NCBI RefSeq assembly: GCF_900129855.1
Contig: NZ_LT670819.1
Location: 4,588,001 to 4,652,000, forward strand
Reading direction: 5' to 3'
Length of the DNA stretch: 64,000 nucleotides
Source: Streptomyces sp. 3214.6
GTDB taxonomy: Bacteria; Actinomycetota; Actinomycetes; Streptomycetales; Streptomycetaceae
How positions within the stretch are numbered: position 1 is the first letter of the stretch; each line of letters opens with the position of its first letter. Both the position numbers and the translations under genes were made by a program. The notes under the pieces were generated by a model. The model saw nothing but the letters and a program-made list of their open reading frames with translations, was not told where the DNA came from and did not search any database. Shown here piece by piece: positions 32,857-41,519 of the stretch.

Positions 32857-34238
32857 GCTCCACCCTCGTCAGGAGAAGAATCGGAAGAAGCGGAAGCCGC
32901 GGAAGCCATCGGGACCGGCAGGAACACCGTCACCTCGTAGCCCCCCTCCGGTGTCGGTTCCGCCGTCATCTCACCGTTCAGCATCGTGACCCGCTCGCGC
33001 ATGCCCGTGATGCCGTGGCCTGCTCCGGGAGACGGCTTGATCAGGGACGGGTTGGGCGGGGGGCCGTTCACCACGCGCAGGCCCAGGCCGCCCAGGACGT
33101 ACCCCACCTCCACGCGGGCGCTCGCCCCGGGCGCGTGGCGCAGCGTGTTGCTCAGCGCCTCCTGCACGATGCGGTACGCCGACAGCTCCACACCCTGCGG
33201 CAGTTCGCGCACCGCGCCCGTGATCCCCTTCTCCACGTCCAGACCGGCCTCCCGCACGTTGGCGAGCAGCGCGTCCAGCTCGGCGAGGGTGGGCTGCGGG
33301 GCGTCGGGGACCTCGTAGTCCTCGGCGCGGACCACGCCCAGCACCCGGCGCAGCTCCGTGAGCGCCGCCACCGCGTTCTCCCGGATGGTGGAGAAGGCCT
33401 TCTCCAGCTCCGGTGGCGGATTCTCCACCCGGTAGGGCGCGGCCTCCGCCTGGATCGCGACCACCGACATGTGGTGCGCGACCACGTCGTGCAGCTCGCG
33501 GGCGATCGTGGTGCGCTCCTCCAGCAGGGTGCGCCGGGAACGCTCGTGCGCGGTCACCGTCTGCTGGGCCGTCACCTCCTGCTCGGCCTGCCGGCGGATG
33601 TGCCAGACGGTGACGGCGAGCAGGATGATCGCGGAGAACACCAGCATCGGCGCGACGTTCGTCTCGTAGTGGCCCGAGCTGAAAGCGGTCTCGGCGACAA
33701 GGCCGTACAGCCCCGTCAGCAGCCACATCCACGCCGTTGTGCGCGGGCGGGTGCGTATCGCCACGACCGTCAGGACCAGCAGGTGGGAGAGGAAACTTCC
33801 GGGCAGCCACGGCCAGTTGCCGTAGGTCGTGCCGACCAGGGCCACCGCCGTCGTCGACGCGAGGGACAGCCAGAACGCGCCGACCGGCCGCACCAGCGTC
33901 ATCAACACCGGCGCCAGGGCGAGCAGGCCGATCACGGTGCCGAACAGGCCCCCGCCGTCGTCCGTGTAGCCGATCAGCATCGCCAGCACACCGCCCGCGC
34001 CGACGATCCCGTGCCGGGACCAGACCGCGTACTCCCCCCTGCGGCCCTTCGCGATGCGTGCGAGGACGCCCGTGGGCTCGCGGCGGGGCAGCGGGCGGTA
34101 GGCGAAGGCGTCGTGGAACAGGTCCTGGCGCATGCCGCGCAGGGCGTCCACGGCCGCCCGGAACTCCGGACTGCGCGGCCGGTAGGCCTCGAACGGGTCG
34201 TCCGGGTGCGTGGTGTGCGTCTGCGTCGTGTCGGTCAC
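32853..34238 (-). CDS. HisKA_3-type sensor histidine kinase
   Basis: A 461-residue membrane kinase. An N-terminal cytoplasmic segment of about 80 residues precedes five or six membrane helices (about 85-225). The HisKA_3 dimerisation box has phospho-acceptor His in TIARELHDVVAHHMSVV, and the HATPase domain ends GHGITGMRERV. It phosphorylates the NarL-type regulator encoded next (ATGA overlap). GTG at 34238 is preferred: no Shine-Dalgarno is seen, but TACCGT lies 7 bases upstream on the minus strand, suggesting a leaderless mRNA; TTG at 34244 is the alternative. Confidence 0.93.
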   Translation of the reverse strand: MTDTTQTHTTHPDDPFEAYRPRSPEFRAAVDALRGMRQDLFHDAFAYRPLPRREPTGVLARIAKGRRGEYAVWSRHGIVGAGGVLAMLIGYTDDGGGLFGTVIGLLALAPVLMTLVRPVGAFWLSLASTTAVALVGTTYGNWPWLPGSFLSHLLVLTVVAIRTRPRTTAWMWLLTGLYGLVAETAFSSGHYETNVAPMLVFSAIILLAVTVWHIRRQAEQEVTAQQTVTAHERSRRTLLEERTTIARELHDVVAHHMSVVAIQAEAAPYRVENPPPELEKAFSTIRENAVAALTELRRVLGVVRAEDYEVPDAPQPTLAELDALLANVREAGLDVEKGITGAVRELPQGVELSAYRIVQEALSNTLRHAPGASARVEVGYVLGGLGLRVVNGPPPNPSLIKPSPGAGHGITGMRERVTMLNGEMTAEPTPEGGYEVTVFLPVPMASAASASSDSSPDEGGA

Positions 34239-34342
34239 CTGCAAAACGGTAGGCGCAGCGCGGGGTCCACGTCGTCACCAGTGAGAGGGGTTCCAGCGGA
34301 TCCGTCTCAAGTACTACGGGTACTCCCCTCCCCTTCCGGACC

Positions 34343-35227
34343 TCACCACGCCAGTTGCGCGATCTCCTCCGCCACCACCGCGCACGCGTCCGCCGCCGGG
34401 TCGATGAGCGGGAAGTGGCCGACGTCCTCCAGGAGGGTCAGGCCCACCACCTCGCCCGCCTTCGCCGCCGCGTCCGCGTACGCCTCGGCGACCGCCTGCG
34501 GCACGACCAGGTCGGTGCGGCCCTGGACCAGCGTCGTCGCGATCCCGGTCGGCAGCAGGAGGGCGGGGTCGGCGTACGGTCGGCGCTCGTCGAACTGCTC
34601 CTCGCCGCCGAGGAGTTGACGGGCGGCGCCGCCGCAGACGTCCAGTTTCTCGGCGACCGTGAAGTCGGCGATCGGGGCGAGTGCGACGACGCCCCGCAGC
34701 GGAGCGGGGCCGCCGGTGCGCCACGGGGCGTCGGCGGGCAGCACATGCCGGGCCGCCGCCCACAGGGCGAGGTGTCCGCCCGCCGAGTGGCCGGTGAGCA
34801 CGGTGCGGCGGGCGTCGGCCTGCGGCAGGGCCTCCCCGACGAGGGCGGGGAGCGCGTCGAGGGCGGCGGCGATGTCGTCGAAGGTGTCGGGCCAGCGCCC
34901 CGCGATCGGGGATGTCCCCTGCGGGGCCGGGCTCTCGGCGCCGCGCCGGTACTCCACGTTGGCCACGGCGAACCCCCGTCGGGCCAGGAAGTCCGCGAAC
35001 GGGGTGACGTGCCGCCGGTCGTACGGTGCGCGCCAGGCCCCGCCGTGCAGTACGACGACGAGCGGGACGGAACCGCCCGGTCCGCTCTCCACGCGCGGGG
35101 CGTAGAAGTCGATCACCTGGTCGGGGTGGTCGCCGTACGACCTGGTGACGTCGGGGTCGACGGGCGGATGCGCGAAGGCCGACTCCTCCTCAGCGGCGGC
35201 CCGGGCTGCGACAACGTCGTCCGGCAT
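34343..35227 (-). CDS. alpha/beta hydrolase, probable kynurenine formamidase
   Basis: A 294-residue hydrolase of the esterase-like arylformamidase group. The oxyanion motif is HGGAWRAPYD (HGGxW), the nucleophile elbow is GHSAGGH, and the catalytic Asp and His are in QGRTDLVVP and DVGHFPLID. The HGGxW form is that of the animal-type kynurenine formamidase. Neighbouring kynU and kynA support the role N-formylkynurenine to kynurenine. It is not in the same transcript as kynAU, because a terminator hairpin and 313 bases separate them. Confidence 0.75.
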   Translation of the reverse strand: MPDDVVAARAAAEEESAFAHPPVDPDVTRSYGDHPDQVIDFYAPRVESGPGGSVPLVVVLHGGAWRAPYDRRHVTPFADFLARRGFAVANVEYRRGAESPAPQGTSPIAGRWPDTFDDIAAALDALPALVGEALPQADARRTVLTGHSAGGHLALWAAARHVLPADAPWRTGGPAPLRGVVALAPIADFTVAEKLDVCGGAARQLLGGEEQFDERRPYADPALLLPTGIATTLVQGRTDLVVPQAVAEAYADAAAKAGEVVGLTLLEDVGHFPLIDPAADACAVVAEEIAQLAW

Positions 35228-35410
35228 GCTCCAACCTCTCAGCGACGAAACGGATTTGGACGGCACGGATAGTGGACCAGGGGAGAATTCGGCCGCTGGC
35301 CGGGACGGTATCAGGCCCGTGACGTGCGCGGACACGCGGATGTCACGCTCGGTGAGAGGTAAACGGTTCTGCTGGTGTCACCCCTGTGGGCTGCCCGCCA
35401 GGGATGCCGA

Positions 35411-35444
35411 TCTCCTGGGCGTACCCCCAAGTACGCCCAGGAGA
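35411..35444 (-). terminator. terminator of the kynA-kynU operon
   Basis: A perfect 14-bp stem (TCTCCTGGGCGTAC and complement) with a 6-base loop, about 97 bases past the kynU stop. The rest of 35228-35540 has no gene; it contains GGATCCACGA-type short direct repeats at about 35478-35515 and the promoter region of the hydrolase. Confidence 0.7.
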
Positions 35445-35540
35445 GCCGGTCGGCTCAATCAGCCGCATCGGTGATCGGTCGGATCCACGATCAACGGGAT
35501 CCACGACCAGCCGGATCCGGCCGACCAGCCAGCTCTTTCA

Positions 35541-36773
35541 TCAGCCGGACCGGCGCAGTTCCTCGCCCAGGATCCGCGCCGCCCGTTCCACGTCCGCGAA
35601 GCCGACGTACAGCGGGGTGAAGCCGAAGCGGAGGACGTCCGGGCGGCGGAAGTCGCCGACGACCCCGCGCGCCATGAGCCGCCGCATGACGTCGCCGGCG
35701 TGGTCGCAGCGCAGCGCCACCTGGCTGCCCCGCTCCTCGTGACGCACCGGAGTCAGCGACTCGACCTGCCCGTCGGGGACGTACGCGGCGACGCACTCCA
35801 GGAAGAAGTCCGTAAGGGCCAACGACTTCGCCCGCACCGTCTCGATCGACACGCCCTCCCAGACGTCGAGGGCCGCCTCCAGGGCGAGCATCGACAGGAT
35901 GTCCGGGGTGCCGACGCGCCCGCGCAGCGCGCCCCGGGCCGGCTCGTACGTCTCCCGCATGCCGAAGGGTTCGGCGTGCGAGTTCCAGCCGGGCAGCGGC
36001 GAGTCGAAACGGTCCTGGAGTTCGCGTCGGACGTACAGGTACGCCGGCGAACCCGGGCCGCCGTTCAGGTACTTGTAGGTGCAGCCCACCGCGAGGTCCA
36101 CGCCGTGCTCGTCGAGGCCCACCGGCAGGGCGCCCGCGCTGTGGCACAGGTCCCAGACGGCGATCGCGCCCGCCGCGTGCACGGCGGCGGTGAGCGACGG
36201 CAGGTCGTGCAGGCGTCCGGTGCGGTAGTCGACGTGGTTGAGCAGGACGGCGGCCGTGCGCTCCGACAGCGCGGCCGGCACCTCGCCCGGTGCCACCGGG
36301 ATCAGTGTGCGGCCGGTCAGACGGGCCGCGGACTCGGCTATGTAGCCGTCGGTGGGGAAGGTCGTCGCGTCGACGAGAATCTCGTCCCGGGCATCCCCGG
36401 CGTCGTCCGCGAGGCGTACCGCGCCCACAAGTGCCTTGAAGACGTTGACACTTGTCGAGTCGCCGACCACGATCTGCCCGGCCGCCGCGCCCACCAGCGG
36501 GGCGATCCGGTCGCCGATCCGCTCGGGCGCCGTCCACCAGCCGCTCTCGTCCCAGGAGCGGATGCGCAACTCGCCCCACTGGCGGCGGACGACGTCCTCG
36601 ACGCGGCCGGGGACGGCGGCGGGCAGCGCGCCCAGCGAGTTGCCGTCCAGATAGACGCCCGCGGCGCCGTCGGCGTGATCGGACCCGGTGTCGAGGACGA
36701 ACCGTGCGCGCAGGTCCGCGAGTTCGTCGCCCTCGTCCAACTCCTTTGCCTCGAAGGCGAGTCGGTCAGACAT
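35541..36773 (-). CDS. kynU: kynureninase
   Basis: A 410-residue PLP enzyme that cleaves kynurenine to anthranilate and alanine. Signatures: YLDGNSLGALP near the N-terminus, DSTSVNVFKAL, the PLP Asp in WDLCHSAGALPVGLD, the Schiff-base Lys in CTYKYLNGGPGSPAYLYV, and the C-terminal RPDVLRFGFTPLYV. Its start overlaps the kynA stop by 8 bases, so the two are one operon. Product anthranilate can return to tryptophan or feed secondary metabolism. Confidence 0.97.
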   Translation of the reverse strand: MSDRLAFEAKELDEGDELADLRARFVLDTGSDHADGAAGVYLDGNSLGALPAAVPGRVEDVVRRQWGELRIRSWDESGWWTAPERIGDRIAPLVGAAAGQIVVGDSTSVNVFKALVGAVRLADDAGDARDEILVDATTFPTDGYIAESAARLTGRTLIPVAPGEVPAALSERTAAVLLNHVDYRTGRLHDLPSLTAAVHAAGAIAVWDLCHSAGALPVGLDEHGVDLAVGCTYKYLNGGPGSPAYLYVRRELQDRFDSPLPGWNSHAEPFGMRETYEPARGALRGRVGTPDILSMLALEAALDVWEGVSIETVRAKSLALTDFFLECVAAYVPDGQVESLTPVRHEERGSQVALRCDHAGDVMRRLMARGVVGDFRRPDVLRFGFTPLYVGFADVERAARILGEELRRSG

Positions 36774-37596
36774 GGGACCTCGCCGTCCACAGCTCCGGGA
36801 ACACGTTCTTCTGGGCGCGCTTCTCCAGCCAGGCCACGCCGGCCGAGCCGCCGGTGCCCGCCTTCGCCCCCATCGCGCGGCGGGTGGCGACGAGGTGGTC
36901 GTTGCGCCAGCGCCACACCAGCTCGGCGACGTCCGTCAACGCCTCGCCGAGGCGGGCGACCTCGTCGCTCTCGTCGCCCGAGTAGACGGTCGTCCACACC
37001 GCTTCGACGTCCGGGGAGGGCTCGTAGCGCTGCGAGACGTCCCGCTCCAGGACGGAGGAGGGGATCGGGTGGCCGCGGCGGGCCAGCAGCCGCAGCACCT
37101 CGTCGTACAGGCCCGGCTCGTGCAGCGCCTTCTCCAGCTCCGCGTGGACGCGGGGTGCGCCGCGGTGCGGGACCAGCATGGACGCGGACTTCTCGCCGAG
37201 CAGGAACTCCATGCGGCGGTACATCGCCGACTGGAAGCCGGAGCCCTCGCCGAGCGCGGAGCGGTAGGCGTTGAACTGGGCCGGGGTCAGCTGTGCGAGC
37301 GGCTTCCAGGAGGCGTTCAGCGCCTCCAGCTCGCGGACGGAACGCTTCAGCGCGGCGATCGCCGTCGGCACGTCGTCCGAGCGCAGGGCGCCGGCCGCCG
37401 TCTCCCACTCATGGACGATGACCGTGAACCACAGCTCCATCACCTGGGTCGTGACCAGGAAGACCATCTCTCCGGGATCGTCGGAGAGGGTGTGCTGGAG
37501 GTGGGTGAGCACGTCCGCCTTGACGTAGTCCTCGTACGGCGTCGTACCTGCGAAGTCGAGATGCGGGGTCTCGGGCTCAGAGGCCTCGTGGGACAT
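36766..37596 (-). CDS. kynA: tryptophan 2,3-dioxygenase
   Basis: A 276-residue heme dioxygenase that opens the indole ring to N-formylkynurenine. Seen: FNAYRSALGEGSGFQSAMYRRMEFLLG (substrate and dimer region, in parts), the proximal heme His in WRWRNDHLVATRRAMG and the GTGGSAGVAWLEKR loop. The distal position equivalent to His55 of the Xanthomonas enzyme is Thr50 (FLVTTQVMELW). The ATG at 37596 starts MSHEASEPETPHLDFAG; upstream frame is non-coding. It is first in the kynAU operon. Confidence 0.96.
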   Translation of the reverse strand: MSHEASEPETPHLDFAGTTPYEDYVKADVLTHLQHTLSDDPGEMVFLVTTQVMELWFTVIVHEWETAAGALRSDDVPTAIAALKRSVRELEALNASWKPLAQLTPAQFNAYRSALGEGSGFQSAMYRRMEFLLGEKSASMLVPHRGAPRVHAELEKALHEPGLYDEVLRLLARRGHPIPSSVLERDVSQRYEPSPDVEAVWTTVYSGDESDEVARLGEALTDVAELVWRWRNDHLVATRRAMGAKAGTGGSAGVAWLEKRAQKNVFPELWTARSHV

Positions 37597-37700
37597 CGCT
37601 GTCTCCTGTATTGCTCCGGGTAGCGGTCCGCACCTGCCGTCTTCGACAGAACGCCCCGGTCCCCGCGGCAAATCTTCTTCGATGGCCCCGCGAAAACGCA

Positions 37701-37729
37701 AGGTCCGCCTGAGCTGATCAGACGGACCT
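37701..37729 (-). terminator. terminator of the DUF3151 gene
   Basis: A 12-bp stem with one mismatch (AGGTCCGCCTGA and TCAGACGGACCT) and the 5-base loop GCTGA, 26 bases past the DUF3151 stop. It separates that gene from the kyn promoter. Confidence 0.65.
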
Positions 37730-37755
37730 CACACCCGGCCGGGCAGCCGCGGGGG

Positions 37756-38169
37756 TCAGCCCAGCGTCTGGGCCGCCGTCGCCGAGGAGTCCTTCAGGAA
37801 CTGCGTGCAGCGCTCGTACTCCTCCTGCTCGCCGATGGATCCGGCGGCGCGGGCGAGGGCGTGCAGGGCACGCAGGAAGCCACGGTTCGCCTCGTGCTCC
37901 CAGGGCACCGGTCCGTGGCCCTTCCAGCCGCTCCGCCGCAGACTGTCCAGGCCGCGGTGGTACCCCGTACGGGCGTACGCGTAGGACTCCACCACGCTGC
38001 CCCGCTCGAACGCGTCGTCGGCGAGCTGGGCCCAGGCCAGCGAGGACGTCGGGTACTTCGCGGCGACGTCGGCGGGCGCCGTGCCGTTCGCGAGGAGCTC
38101 GCGCGGCTCCGGGTCGTCGGGGAGGTGGGTCGGGGGCGGGCCCCCGAGGAGGTTCTCGTGAATGGACAT
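37756..38169 (-). CDS. DUF3151 protein
   Basis: A 137-residue soluble actinobacterial protein of the DUF3151 family, of unknown function. It starts MSIHENLLGGPPPTHLPDDPEPRELL (in parts) and continues with helical TPR-like segments (SLAWAQLADDAFERGSVVESYAYARTGYHRGLDSLRRSGW, in parts). The upstream extension to 38229 is not conserved in character. Nearby kyn and fba genes are its usual Streptomyces neighbours. Confidence 0.88.
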   Translation of the reverse strand: MSIHENLLGGPPPTHLPDDPEPRELLANGTAPADVAAKYPTSSLAWAQLADDAFERGSVVESYAYARTGYHRGLDSLRRSGWKGHGPVPWEHEANRGFLRALHALARAAGSIGEQEEYERCTQFLKDSSATAAQTLG

Positions 38170-38243
38170 GCGTCCAGTGTGCCCCCAGCCGCCGGACGGA
38201 CCGAACCCGAACCGGCGCTCACGAGACACACCGCCGTACCACC

Positions 38244-38275
38244 CGCGTGACCACCTGCGTGACCACCCGCGTCAG
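38244..38275. repeat. short direct repeats before DUF3151
   Basis: Two and a half copies of a 12-base unit GCGTGACCACCY run into the end of the MFS gene frame. No function is apparent. Confidence 0.6.
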
Positions 38276-39741
38276 CCGAGCCTCGGTTTCGCCCGCTCCC
38301 CCTCCAGCGGCGGGGCCAGCACGCTGCCGTGCGTCCTGCACTCGGGCCTGCGGCAGTCCGGCGGCAGCCGCCGTACGGTCGCGAAGGCCACCACCGCGCC
38401 CAGCGCCAGCACGCCCGCGCACAGCATCATCGCCCGACGGAACGCGTCGTCGAAGGCGTCCGCCGAGCGGTACGCCTCCTGTCCCATCCCGGTGAGCAGC
38501 GGCAACGCCGCCACCGCGATCAGGCCCGCCGCCCGCGCCGCCGCGTTGTTGATGCCGCTGGCCAGGCCCGCCCGCGCGACGTCCACGGAGGCCAGGACGG
38601 TCGCCGTCAGCGGCGCCACCAGGGACACCATGCCGAGGCCGAGGACCAGGACGGCCGGCAGGACGTCGGGGACATAGGAGGCGTCCGGCCCCACCCGCAG
38701 CATCAGCAGCATCCCCGCCGCGCACAGCAGCGGGCCGACGGTGAGCGGGATGCGCGGTCCGATGCGGACGGCCAGTTCACCGGAGCGGGCGGACAGCAGC
38801 AGCATCAGCACCGTCGTCGGCAGCAGTGCCGTGCCCGCGCCGAGGGCCGACCAGCCGACCACCACCTGCAACTGGACCGCGGAGAGGAAGAAGAACCCGC
38901 CGAACGCCGCGTACACACACAGGGTGACCAGGTTGACGGCCGTGAACTGGCGGGACGCGAAGATGTCGGGCGGAAGCATCGGGTCCGGCTGGCGCCGCTC
39001 CACCGCCACGAAGGCGGCCCCGGTCGCCACGCCCGCGACCGCCGCCGCCACGACCACCTCCAGCGGTCCGCTCCCGGCCTCGATCAGGGCGTACGTGACG
39101 AGGGCCAGCGCCAGCGCGCCCAGGACGGCGCCCAGGACGTCGAAGCGGCCGTGTTTACGGCCGTCCCCGGACTCGGGCACGTGCCGCAGCGCCACCGGCA
39201 CGCACACCAGCGCCAGCGGCACGTTCAGCAGGAACACCCACCGCCAGCCCGGGCCGTCCACCAGCCAGCCGCCCAGGAACGGCCCGACGGCCGCCCCGAT
39301 GCCCCCGAACCCCGACCACAGGCCGACCGCCCGCCCCCGGTCGTCGCGGTGGAAGGAGGCCTGGATGATCGCGAGGGAGCCCGGCGTGAGGAGCGCGCCC
39401 CCGACGCCTTGCAGGGCACGGGCGGCGACCAGCACCCCGGCGTTCGCGGCGAGCCCGCACAGCAGCGAGGCGGCGGCGAACCACACCACCCCGACCAGGA
39501 AGACCTTCCGCCGCCCGTACCGGTCCCCGAGAGAACCGCCGAGCAGGATCAGCCCGGCCAGCGTGAGCAGATAGGCGTTGACCGTCCACTGCAGGGCGGC
39601 GAGGTCGGCGTCCAGGTCGCGGCCGATGCGCGGCAGGGCGACGTTGACGACGGTCGAGTCCAGCAGGGCCATGCTGGAGCCGAGCACGGTGGTGAACAGG
39701 ATCCACTTGCCCTGGGGGGAGGCCAGCCGGACATCGGGCAT
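38272..39741 (-). CDS. MFS transporter (DHA2 family)
   Basis: A 489-residue 14-helix exporter: helix 1 MALLDSTVVNVALPRIGRDL, motif A GGSLGDRYGRRKVF, and motif C region GGIGAAVGPFLGGWLVDGPG. The C-terminal tail has two cysteines (DCRRPECRTHG) and is basic. It probably exports drugs or metabolites. ATG at 39741 (MPDVRLASPQGKW) follows TATACC by 7 bases on the minus strand, suggesting a leaderless transcript. The upstream hairpin of fba overlaps this promoter. Confidence 0.92.
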   Translation of the reverse strand: MPDVRLASPQGKWILFTTVLGSSMALLDSTVVNVALPRIGRDLDADLAALQWTVNAYLLTLAGLILLGGSLGDRYGRRKVFLVGVVWFAAASLLCGLAANAGVLVAARALQGVGGALLTPGSLAIIQASFHRDDRGRAVGLWSGFGGIGAAVGPFLGGWLVDGPGWRWVFLLNVPLALVCVPVALRHVPESGDGRKHGRFDVLGAVLGALALALVTYALIEAGSGPLEVVVAAAVAGVATGAAFVAVERRQPDPMLPPDIFASRQFTAVNLVTLCVYAAFGGFFFLSAVQLQVVVGWSALGAGTALLPTTVLMLLLSARSGELAVRIGPRIPLTVGPLLCAAGMLLMLRVGPDASYVPDVLPAVLVLGLGMVSLVAPLTATVLASVDVARAGLASGINNAAARAAGLIAVAALPLLTGMGQEAYRSADAFDDAFRRAMMLCAGVLALGAVVAFATVRRLPPDCRRPECRTHGSVLAPPLEGERAKPRLG

Positions 39742-39758
39742 GTCCTCAGGTATACAGC

Positions 39759-39789
39759 GAGCCCGGCGTCGTGGGCAGACGCCGGGCTC
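39759..39789 (-). terminator. fba terminator
   Basis: A perfect 12-bp stem (GAGCCCGGCGTC and complement) with a 7-base loop, 16 bases past the fba stop and immediately upstream of the MFS promoter. Confidence 0.8.
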
Positions 39790-39805
39790 GGTGCACCGTA
39801 CAGAC

Positions 39806-40837
39806 TTACTTGATCTTCTGGCCCGCCGAGCGCAGGTTCTGCGTGGCCTCGAGGACACGCGCGGCCATGCCCGCCTCGGCCAGCTTGCCCCAGGTCCGCG
39901 GGTCGTAGGTCTTCTTGGAGCCGACCTCGCCGTCGACCTTCAGGACGCCGTCGTAGTTGCGGAACATGTGGTCGGCGACGGGACGCGTGAAGGCGTACTG
40001 CGTGTCCGTGTCGATGTTCATCTTGACGACGCCGTTCTCCAGCGCGGTCGCGATCTCCTCCGGGGTGGAGCCGGAACCGCCGTGGAAGACGAAGTCGAAC
40101 GGCTGGGAGCCGGCCGGCTTGCCGTACTTCGCGGCGATGCCCTCGTTCAGCTCCTTGAGCAGGTCGGGGCGGAGCACGACGTTGCCCGGCTTGTACACGC
40201 CGTGCACGTTGCCGAAGGACGCGGCGAGCAGGTAGCGGCCCTTGTCGCCCAGGCCGAGCGCCTCCACGGTGCGCACGGCGTCGTCGACCGTCGTGTACAG
40301 GGAGTCGTTGATCTCGTGCGAGACGCCGTCCTCCTCGCCGCCGGTCGGGGTGATCTCCACCTCGAGGATGATCTTCGCGGCGGCGGTGCGGGCCAGCAGT
40401 TCCTGCGCGACGGAGAGGTTGTCGGCGAGGGTCTCCGCCGAGCCGTCCCACATGTGCGACTGGAACAGCGGGTTGCGGCCGGCCTTGACGCGCTCCTCGG
40501 AGATCGCGAGCAGCGGCCGCACGAACCCGTCGAGCTTGTCCTTCGGGCAGTGGTCCGTGTGCAGCGCGACGGTGACCGGGTACTTCTCGGCGACGATGTG
40601 CGCGAACTCGGCGAGGGCCAGGGCGCCCGTCACCATGTCCTTGCTGTACTGGCCGCCCGCGAACTCGGCGCCACCCGTCGTGATCTGGATGATGCCGTCG
40701 CTCTCCGCCTCGGCGAAGCCGCGCAGCGCCGCGTGCAGGGTCTGGGACGAGGTCACGTTGATGGCCGGGTAGGCGAACTTGCCTGCCTTCGCCCGGTCGA
40801 GCATCTCGTTGTAGACCTCGGGGGTTGCGATGGGCAT
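39806..40837 (-). CDS. fba: class II fructose-bisphosphate aldolase
   Basis: A 343-residue zinc-dependent aldolase of glycolysis and gluconeogenesis. Seen: zinc and catalytic ligands in VALHTDHCPKDKLDGF, EVEITPTGGEEDGVSHE, the second zinc His in SFGNVHGVYKPGNV, FVFHGGSGSTPEEI and MNIDTDTQYAFTRPV. The length and order are those of the E. coli FbaA type. It is transcribed alone, with a terminator directly after it. Confidence 0.98.
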   Translation of the reverse strand: MPIATPEVYNEMLDRAKAGKFAYPAINVTSSQTLHAALRGFAEAESDGIIQITTGGAEFAGGQYSKDMVTGALALAEFAHIVAEKYPVTVALHTDHCPKDKLDGFVRPLLAISEERVKAGRNPLFQSHMWDGSAETLADNLSVAQELLARTAAAKIILEVEITPTGGEEDGVSHEINDSLYTTVDDAVRTVEALGLGDKGRYLLAASFGNVHGVYKPGNVVLRPDLLKELNEGIAAKYGKPAGSQPFDFVFHGGSGSTPEEIATALENGVVKMNIDTDTQYAFTRPVADHMFRNYDGVLKVDGEVGSKKTYDPRTWGKLAEAGMAARVLEATQNLRSAGQKIK

Positions 40838-40954
40838 TCGTCCGCTCCTTGGGTGTGCGGGTTGCGTGCTGTGAACTGGGTGCTTACGGCCCTGACCTAG
40901 ACCTGGGATGCGACGTCATCGTCGTCCCCATCTTTCCAGACATGCCGGGGCAGG

Positions 40955-41509
40955 TCAGTCGAGGCCCAGGTCGTCCTTGGAGAACGCGAACAGGTAGGGC
41001 ACCCCCGCGCCCTCGCGGATCTTCTCGTCGGCGCCGGTCGCCCGGTCCACGATGGTCGCGACGGCCACCACCTCGGCGCCCGCCTCGCGCACGGCCTCCA
41101 CGGCGGCGAGCGGCGAACCGCCGGTGGTGGAGGTGTCCTCCACCACGAGCACGCGCCGGCCCGCGATGTCCGGGCCCTCGACGCGCCGCTGCAGTCCGTG
41201 CGCCTTCGCCGCCTTGCGCACGACGAAGGCGTCCAGCCTGCGGCCCCGCGCGGCGGCCGCGTGCAGCATGGCGCCGGCCACCGGGTCGGCGCCCATCGTC
41301 AGACCGCCCACCGCGTCGAAGTCGAGTTCGGCGGTCAGGTCGAGCAGCACCTGCCCGACCAGCGGCGCGGCCTCCCCGTCGAGGGTGACGCGTCGCAGGT
41401 CGACGTAGTAGTCGGCCTCCAGACCCGACGACAGGGTCACTTTGCCGTGTACCACGGCCTTGTCCTTGATCTGCTGCAGCAGCGCGCCGCGTACATCCAC
41501 GTCCGTCAT
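40955..41509 (-). CDS. pyrE: orotate phosphoribosyltransferase
   Basis: A 184-residue enzyme that makes OMP from orotate and PRPP in pyrimidine synthesis. The PRPP-binding loop is RVLVVEDTSTTGGSPLAAVEA; the catalytic loop follows FVVRKAAKAHG; KVTLSSGLEADYYVDLRRVTL is the N-terminal orotate region. It lies 10 bases from the aldose-epimerase gene, transcribed in the same direction, so a two-gene operon is likely. Location next to fba is conserved in Streptomyces. Confidence 0.97.
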   Translation of the reverse strand: MTDVDVRGALLQQIKDKAVVHGKVTLSSGLEADYYVDLRRVTLDGEAAPLVGQVLLDLTAELDFDAVGGLTMGADPVAGAMLHAAAARGRRLDAFVVRKAAKAHGLQRRVEGPDIAGRRVLVVEDTSTTGGSPLAAVEAVREAGAEVVAVATIVDRATGADEKIREGAGVPYLFAFSKDDLGLD

Positions 41510-41519
41510 GCCCCTCAGC

